The notes under the pieces were generated by a model. That model had not been told where the DNA came from. It was given only the letters and a program-made list of their open reading frames with translations, and did not search any database. Source: Dryocosmus kuriphilus (Eukaryota > Arthropoda > Insecta > Hymenoptera > Cynipidae). From it: a stretch of DNA of 64,000 nt. Location: contig CM076193.1 of the NCBI GenBank assembly GCA_038277395.1, positions 77,290,198 to 77,354,197 of the forward strand. The letters are read 5' to 3'. The position numbers and the translations under genes are program-made. The stretch's first letter is position 1. Every line of letters begins with the position of its first letter. Of the stretch, positions 59,113 to 64,000 are shown piece by piece.

Positions 59113-59462
59113 CATGTTACTGCGTAACAATCTAAATTAATATTTGATTATTTCGTATTCTCGTATCTTTGTATATATTTTAAGGATTCGTTAAATTTAA
59201 GGATTTCTAAAATTCTATAACTGCTTTCTCTCATTTATTTTTTGTATTGCTAGGACCTTCTAGCTGTTTGTACAAATCTTAGTTGAATTCTTTTAGGCAC
59301 TTAGTTTTATGATAGGAACGTGCTTTTCCCTCGCGTTCGAAAAATAGCCTTGTTGTATCCTCTAGTATCTGTCATCGAAAATCTTCGCTTCTCATTGTAA
59401 AAGTTTTATGCTTCTCTGTAAATGGCTTTACTGAGGGTCAGTTTGCTCATCTGCTTTTTAAA
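59113..59462 (+). repeat. 3' LTR of the BEL element, truncated
   Basis: Starts TGTTACTGCGTAACAATC right after a polypurine tract, as expected for a BEL LTR. About 350 bases remain before the inverted arm begins at 59463. No typical LTR 3' end (CA with polyadenylation signal) is visible. Confidence 0.6.
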
Positions 59463-61616
59463 ATTACATTGCAGTAGTTTATCATGAAACGCGTGATATC
59501 AGGAGTAAGTTAAAAATGGCACGCTTATTTTAATGTCTAAAATCATCCAATGCAATGAGAAATATTAAAAATCACATTACTGTATATATCTCACAAATAG
59601 GTAGGAAGGACTTTAAATTATTTTGTATATTCTGAACTGAACTGTACGATCTTTACTTTATTTAGCATAGACATGAACCCTTTTTCGAGAATCACGCTAT
59701 TAACGTTGCAAAATTTCTATAAATTGAGGATTTATTGTTTACGAATGATATTAGTAAAACCTCTCAGGAGACGTTATAACATTTTAGGTATGTGTTGTGA
59801 TATTTTTAAGAATTTCGTAAAACATAAGGCTTGCATTGATCACTCTTTGATTTTAGCAACAAATGAGTAAAATATTTTTTAGATATCATACTGCAACACA
59901 AGAGAAGGACATAGATCATAAGAGAGATTGAGGTGTTTAAAAACGAACGAATGTGAAACCTCTTAATAAAATGCATGTAGCCTTTTATTTCAAGCTTCGG
60001 AAATGACACCCTCGAGAACTTTATCACTGAGGATGCTCGCATATTCTTTAATAATTTCTGAGATAAGTATTTTCTAATTTTATATTATTGTGACATGCAA
60101 CATGTAATCCCTGACCATTAGAAAGTATTATTCATTTCTTTAGATGCATTTTTTTACTCATATGCTAGTTTATTGGCTACAAATGTTTTCTAATAAACTA
60201 TATTACACAATAGCTTTAGAGAGAGTAAAATCATTATTCTTAATAAAATGCCTTATAATGTCTTATTTTAAGCCTCGCAAATTTTGAATGTCGTATTACA
60301 TGTGATATGCATCGAGGTGAAAAATAATGAAGAGCTTATGATAGAGGGTGAGAGATTGGGAGAGAGAGAAGGAGATGGCTTTACAGATTCCATATTTTAG
60401 TGCTTCTAAAAGGAGACAGATGGCACTACTGATATCATACTTTAATTTTTCCAAAAGAAAAAACAGATGGCATTGCATGGTCTTAGCACGGGCATGTGAA
60501 ACATTCTGGAGATTCATACGTCTCTCTACTAAATAGTGGAGTTTACTGTAATATGACACCCTCGAAAACTTTATCGCTAAGGATGTTATTGAAATTGTAC
60601 ACCAAAATTTTATTTACATCTAATTCTACTGCTAAAAACTCTTCTAAAAGAATCGAATGTATCACATTGGGGAACGTACTCTTGATTTATATTAAAGTTG
60701 CTATGAAAAGAATGTTCGTAAAATCTTGAATAAAATAATGCATGCCGTCTTATCTCAGTCTTCGCAAAAATGTTTGTAGCGTATTGTATTACACATCGAG
60801 AACTAAATTCGTTCATTTAAAATGATGCTGGAAAATAATAAAAATGAGTCATTAAATAAAATAATCGAATGAAATTTAGAATCTAAATTGTGGTATTCTT
60901 TCTTCGATCATTAATTTCAATAAATTGAGTGCAGCATTATTTGGTCAGCGCTTAGATCAATATTTCTAAAATCAACATGGAAATATAATCTCGAGAAATG
61001 TACTTACATATTTACAATTAACATAGGTACTATCTTTGTCTATTAATATAACCCCTCTTTTTCCTAAAAGTTCTAGAAGCATCTACAGGTTTACACACAT
61101 CTGCGATTTAACGTTTTAAAACGAAATTCATCAGTGATCTTAAAGTTGTTTTCGAAAAAAATCTTTTCTCGCAACTACGCAGCATTATTTCTAGAAGCTT
61201 GTAAGAGAGAGTGAAAGATATATTCACCTCTTTATCTTAAAGTTTCAGAAGGTTCTACAGGTTCAGACCCGTCTGCGATTAAACGTTTTGATACGTAGTT
61301 TAATGAGATCATCGAGAGAATTTCTAGAAGCTGATAGGGGTTAGAAGGGGTTGAGGGGAAGGGGAGGTTGTTTTTCATCAATTTCGTGTCTCGCAATTAC
61401 GTAGTAAATGATATCGTCGAGAATATTCTAGAAACTTATGGGCGACAGAGGGGCCGGAGGGGAAAGGGGAAGTTGTTTTCGCCAATTTCGTGCTTAGTGA
61501 CGTCACAACGAACATTCTAGAAGCTTAGCACGGACATTAACCACTTCAGCTCTCGAACGGCTTCGAAGTTCTAGAAATCCGGTAAGGTAGGAATTTGCGT
61601 CCAGAAGCGCCCTTGC
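59463..61616 (-). repeat. Right 2.15-kb arm of the large inverted duplication
   Basis: Reverse complement of 47021-49172. Its inner end (AAATTACATTGCAGTAGTTT) directly abuts what appears to be a truncated BEL 3' LTR. The outer flanks of the two arms show no clear target duplication. Confidence 0.85.
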
Positions 61617-62100
61617 TATACTATTCACCTCTTCTCGACAAAAAGTAAAAAATAAAAATGAGCGACAATAACGAAAAATAAAGCGAATCATCGAAGTAAG
61701 TCCAGTACAGAGGTAACATATTTTCAGTAATTCGACATTATTGTATGTAAAGTTTTGGTTTCATCATAAAATATTTTCCCTCGTGTGAAAACACTGACTT
61801 CAGCAAATTTGTATTCTTCGATTTTTCCTTCAAATATAATCGTATAAGCATAAATAATTTTTCTTTGCGGTTGTAAAAATAATCAACCAGCTGACGAGTG
61901 TCAATCAACTTTTGGTTATATATAGTGTTTACATTTTGACTGTGTGATATTGTCACGTCACAATTTGGAAGCTGGGCGAGTAACAGCGCCTCTATCGGAA
62001 TTGTAATTGAAATGGAATATTTTCTCAGCCAATGAAAGCTTGGCTCCAAGAGTCATTTCGCGTCGTGCGAAGATGATTTTTCACAAAGTAGTCGAACGCC
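61617..62100. other. Unassigned interval beyond the right arm
   Basis: AT-rich, with a 103-codon minus ORF (61738-62049) lacking recognisable features. Confidence 0.3.
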
Positions 62101-62118
62101 AGAATGCGCGGCTGCGAT

Positions 62119-62180
62119 TGACCAATAATATATAAAGTGCATGAGCATTGGTCACGCACACAGTCACTCGTGTGCGTGAA
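62119..62180 (+). promoter_or_regulatory. Possible core promoter and hairpin
   Basis: ATTGACCAATAATATATAAAG combines a CCAAT-like word with a TATA box (about 62129). About 15-45 bases downstream, TCACGCACAC (62152-62161) pairs perfectly with GTGTGCGTGA (62170-62179). No gene clearly starts downstream. It may belong to a retroelement terminal repeat. Confidence 0.3.
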
Positions 62181-62201
62181 AATTATTCAAGAAAAAGGAG
62201 G

Positions 62202-62226
62202 TCTCTCTCTCTCTCTCTCTCTCTCT
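62202..62226. repeat. (CT)n microsatellite
   Basis: TC/CT repeat of 25 bases at the end of the Penelope-like relic. Confidence 0.9.
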
Positions 62227-62700
62227 GACCTAAAAACCCGCCAAAGAAATTCAACCGAATTTTCTGATTCTTATGTTCTTTCACCCTGGTATTAAAAAGT
62301 CTACCGGTATGTCCCACATAAACCATTCCACACTTCTTGAAATGATTTTATAAACGACCCCACCTTTTCAAATTTTTCTATATGGTCTTTAGCAAAAGTT
62401 GTGAATGAGTCCATTTTAAAAGGAACTCTAAAAATTGTGTGGATCTTGAACTTTCTCAACATAAATTGAATAGTTTTATTTTGACGAAAGTATGGAAGAA
62501 CAAAAGTGTTAAAAGAACTAAACTCTCTCCCTTCTTGTGGAGTATCAGAAACTATACAATTGTTATTTTTGCTTTTAATTTGTTCAACTCTAATTTTTAT
62601 ATATTTCTCGATCCAATTTTAAGGGTAATGATTAAAAGACAATGTCGTCCTAACTATGTTCAAATTCTGTGTGTGAAAAGACTCATGGGACAAACCCATA
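62227..62700 (-). pseudogene. Penelope-like element GIY-YIG relic 2
   Basis: Minus-strand reading gives KKCGMVYVGHTGRLFNTRVK, then EHKNQKIRLNFF, at about 62225-62340: the Cys, Y-V-G-x-T-G-R and VKEH signature of the Penelope-type GIY-YIG nuclease. Stops interrupt the upstream part (about 62341-62700), and the downstream part is lost at the CT repeat. It is a different lineage from relic 1 (YVGHTGR versus YIGQTPR). Confidence 0.65.
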
Positions 62701-62708
62701 GCTCTGTC

Positions 62709-62898
62709 AACTAACCTGTTCGCGCTGTTATTATGCACTTAAATAGGCCCTTAGCTGCCTCACTGCAGGGATCCGAACGAGGCTCCAGATGCAACATCGT
62801 TGGGTGTACTCACATTTTTTCCTCAAGAATTGTAGCCACCCTGAGGAAACACACAGCGACGGCTTTACGAGCCATCCATCGCCGTTCCGGCGCGAGGG
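62709..62898 (+). repeat. 5' LTR remnant with an internal deletion
   Basis: The first ~32 bases equal the 3' LTR start, then sequence jumps directly to the part matching 63375 onward (CCTTAGCTGCCTCACTGCAG). About 225 bases are missing relative to the 3' LTR. It then ends at CGCGAGGGCT, where the LTR breaks into Pol. Confidence 0.75.
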
Positions 62899-62903
62899 CT
62901 ATA

Positions 62904-63092
62904 GGGCAACTGGTAATCATTCGAGATGATCAGTTGCCTGCTGCCAAATGGCCCCTCGGTCGAATTATCGAGGTCCGTCCAGGCCCTGGCGGCCTCGTTA
63001 GGGTAGTCACTGTCCAAACGTCTACATCAATTCTACGTAGACATATCGTTAGACTAAGTCCTTTGTTGTTAGAATTTGAGTCTAAAAAGTAA
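62904..63092 (+). pseudogene. C-terminal fragment of a BEL/Pao integrase (DUF5641)
   Basis: The last 62 codons of an ORF (62733-63092) read GQLVIIRDDQLPAAKWPLGR and IIEVRPGPGGLVRVVTVQTS, then RRHIVRLSPLL. This corresponds to the DUF5641 end of the first BEL (MVMIKEDEITPPLQWTVGRI). The 57 codons before it are read-through of LTR sequence, so the ORF is a chance chimera of LTR and Pol. Confidence 0.8.
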
Positions 63093-63120
63093 ATTCGTCC
63101 AACGGACGAAGGCGGGCGGA

Positions 63121-64000
63121 ATGTTCGCGCTGTTATTACGCGCTTAAATAGGATCGAGCGTGCCGCCGCCTTTTCGAGGAATGTGCGCCCTTCCTCTACC
63201 GGTTCACGACACGCATGCGTAAGCAACTGGAGGGGGCGGGGAGAGTCGGGCCCTGAGGCCGCATCAGCAGTAACATGGGAGCGACCTCCGTGTGCACTTG
63301 TGAGTTTTGTGTATCGTTAGGTGAAGCAAAAGAGCGCGCACTACTCTGTCTTGAAGAAGGCGATCACACTGAAGGCCCTTAGCTGCCTTACTGCAGGGAT
63401 CCGGACGAGGCTCCAGATGCGACATCGTTGGGTGTACTCTTATTTCTTCATCAAGAATTGTAGCCACCCTGAGGAAACACACAGCGACGGCTTTACGAGC
63501 CATCCATCGCCGTTCCGGCGCGAGGGCTGTTCCCGCGCCCAAGACGTTGGGGCACTGGGACGGGCGTACGTGTGGACTCCTTCTGCGATCCGGGCTAGCG
63601 TGCGACTCTGCCGTTTTTCGTATGTGAGGTAAGAGAAAGAGAGCTCTCGAGCGTGTTTAGTGTATTAGGTATTGTGTGTAGATACGGTTTGATGGCATGC
63701 GAGCCAATTTATGCAGTCTTCTCGTTGCTACTTGAGCAAGTGTTTTTTGTTTTTTCTTTTGGATTTAACCTTTCATAATAGGCTTTTTCCTCCACTCAGC
63801 GAGTGGAGGCTTTTTATGCCGACTTTCCTTAAGGATAGATTCACTTAGGCTTTTCCCTCCACTCACCGAGTGGAGGTTTTTTATGCCGACTATCCTTAAC
63901 GATCGAATCTAATTTAGCGATATTTCCAGTAAAGCTTGTTTGAAATAAAGTTACATTCGTCATAGCAATACAGTGTTCTTATTTCACCGCCACGCACGAA
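63121..64000 (+). repeat. 3' LTR of the collapsed BEL element
   Basis: Starts TGTTCGCGCTGTTATTACGC and carries AATAAA near 63944, close to the window edge. It includes two tandem hairpin units at 63780-63900. The true end may be just outside the window. The ORFs inside (63264-63542 minus, 63321-63632 plus) look incidental. Confidence 0.65.
63780..63900 (+). repeat. Two tandem ~67-bp hairpin units in the LTR
   Basis: CCTCCACTCAGCGAGTGGAG (63789-63809) and CCTCCACTCACCGAGTGGAG (63856-63876) each form a 9-bp stem with a 3-base loop. Both are followed by a T run, TATGCCGACT and CCTTAA. They lie about 70 bases before the AATAAA. Confidence 0.8.

Larger units (their letters stand above)
52680..59462 (+). 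mobile_element. BEL/Pao LTR retrotransposon, ends truncated
   Basis: Order: presumed partial 5' LTR, a candidate primer-binding site after TCGTTACA, untranslated leader, gag-protease-reverse transcriptase-RNase H-integrase, polypurine tract (AAAGGGGCGGCA at about 59101) and a 3' LTR that starts TGTTACTGCG at 59113. The two LTR segments I can see do not match each other. The 3' LTR appears cut by the right inverted arm and the 5' LTR appears to lack its beginning. Coding content is nearly complete. Confidence 0.85.
62709..64000 (+). mobile_element. Collapsed BEL/Pao element: partial 5' LTR, Pol remnant, 3' LTR
   Basis: A 5' LTR piece (62709-62898) starts TGTTCGCGCTGTTATTA. The interior is only about 220 bases and contains the end of the Pol protein. 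A polypurine stretch AGGCGGGCGGAA precedes a 3' LTR beginning TGTTCGCGCTGTTATTACGC at 63121. The LTR copies match over 62740-62898 and 63372-63530. The right end lies at or past the window edge. A different family from the BEL at 53.7 kb. Confidence 0.8.

Noticed and set aside
63264..63632. ORFs on both strands in the collapsed BEL LTR
   Set aside because: They lie wholly in LTR sequence; the partial 5' copy is interrupted, and no motif is present.

Overview
The window looks like repeat-dominated, AT-rich nuclear DNA of an arthropod. The short introns with GTAAGT-type donors, mariner, hAT and BEL/Pao elements, Penelope-type GIY-YIG relics and TTTTCAACCAAAAA-type arrays fit an insect, perhaps a hymenopteran. 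The species cannot be read from the sequence. I see no convincing intact host gene. All recognisable coding sequence belongs to transposable elements or to broken, transposase-like genes.

Layout. 0.3-3.0 kb: a foldback element with about 0.93-kb arms. 3.0-7.7 kb: mostly featureless. 7.7-14.8 kb: a decayed multi-exon gene (SAM-like start, zinc-finger-like block, transposase-like C-terminal half) interrupted by a 153-bp-period repeat element and by a full-length but broken mariner. 14.7-16.8 kb: a foldback. 16.9-18.7 kb: a second 153-bp-period element with a tRNA-like retroposon inside. 18.8-20.5 kb: a broken ZMYM1-like hAT transposase. 24.1-28.2 kb: a foldback with a 3-kb spacer. 28.4-31.9 kb: a second hAT element with exons and a MITE in its first intron. 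32.6-33.3 kb: a MITE. 34.5-35.4 kb: a probable non-LTR 3' end. 35.4-36.35 kb: an internally deleted mariner. 36.4-39.9 kb: a nested composite. 40.7-46.5 kb: simple arrays, a Penelope-like relic and a foldback built from poly-G-bearing units. 47.0-61.6 kb: two near-identical 2.15-kb inverted arms around 10.3 kb that hold tandem repeats and a BEL/Pao retrotransposon. 62.2-64.0 kb: another Penelope-like relic, then a collapsed BEL/Pao element.

How it fits together. The window records repeated nesting rather than a pathway. The points of most interest are: the uncharacterised SAM/zinc-finger/transposase-like gene family; the large inverted arms that cut the BEL element; three BEL frame breaks that all fall in A homopolymers; and C/G homopolymer tracts that repeatedly sit at mobile-element ends. 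Boundaries were found by eye, and identity levels are estimates.
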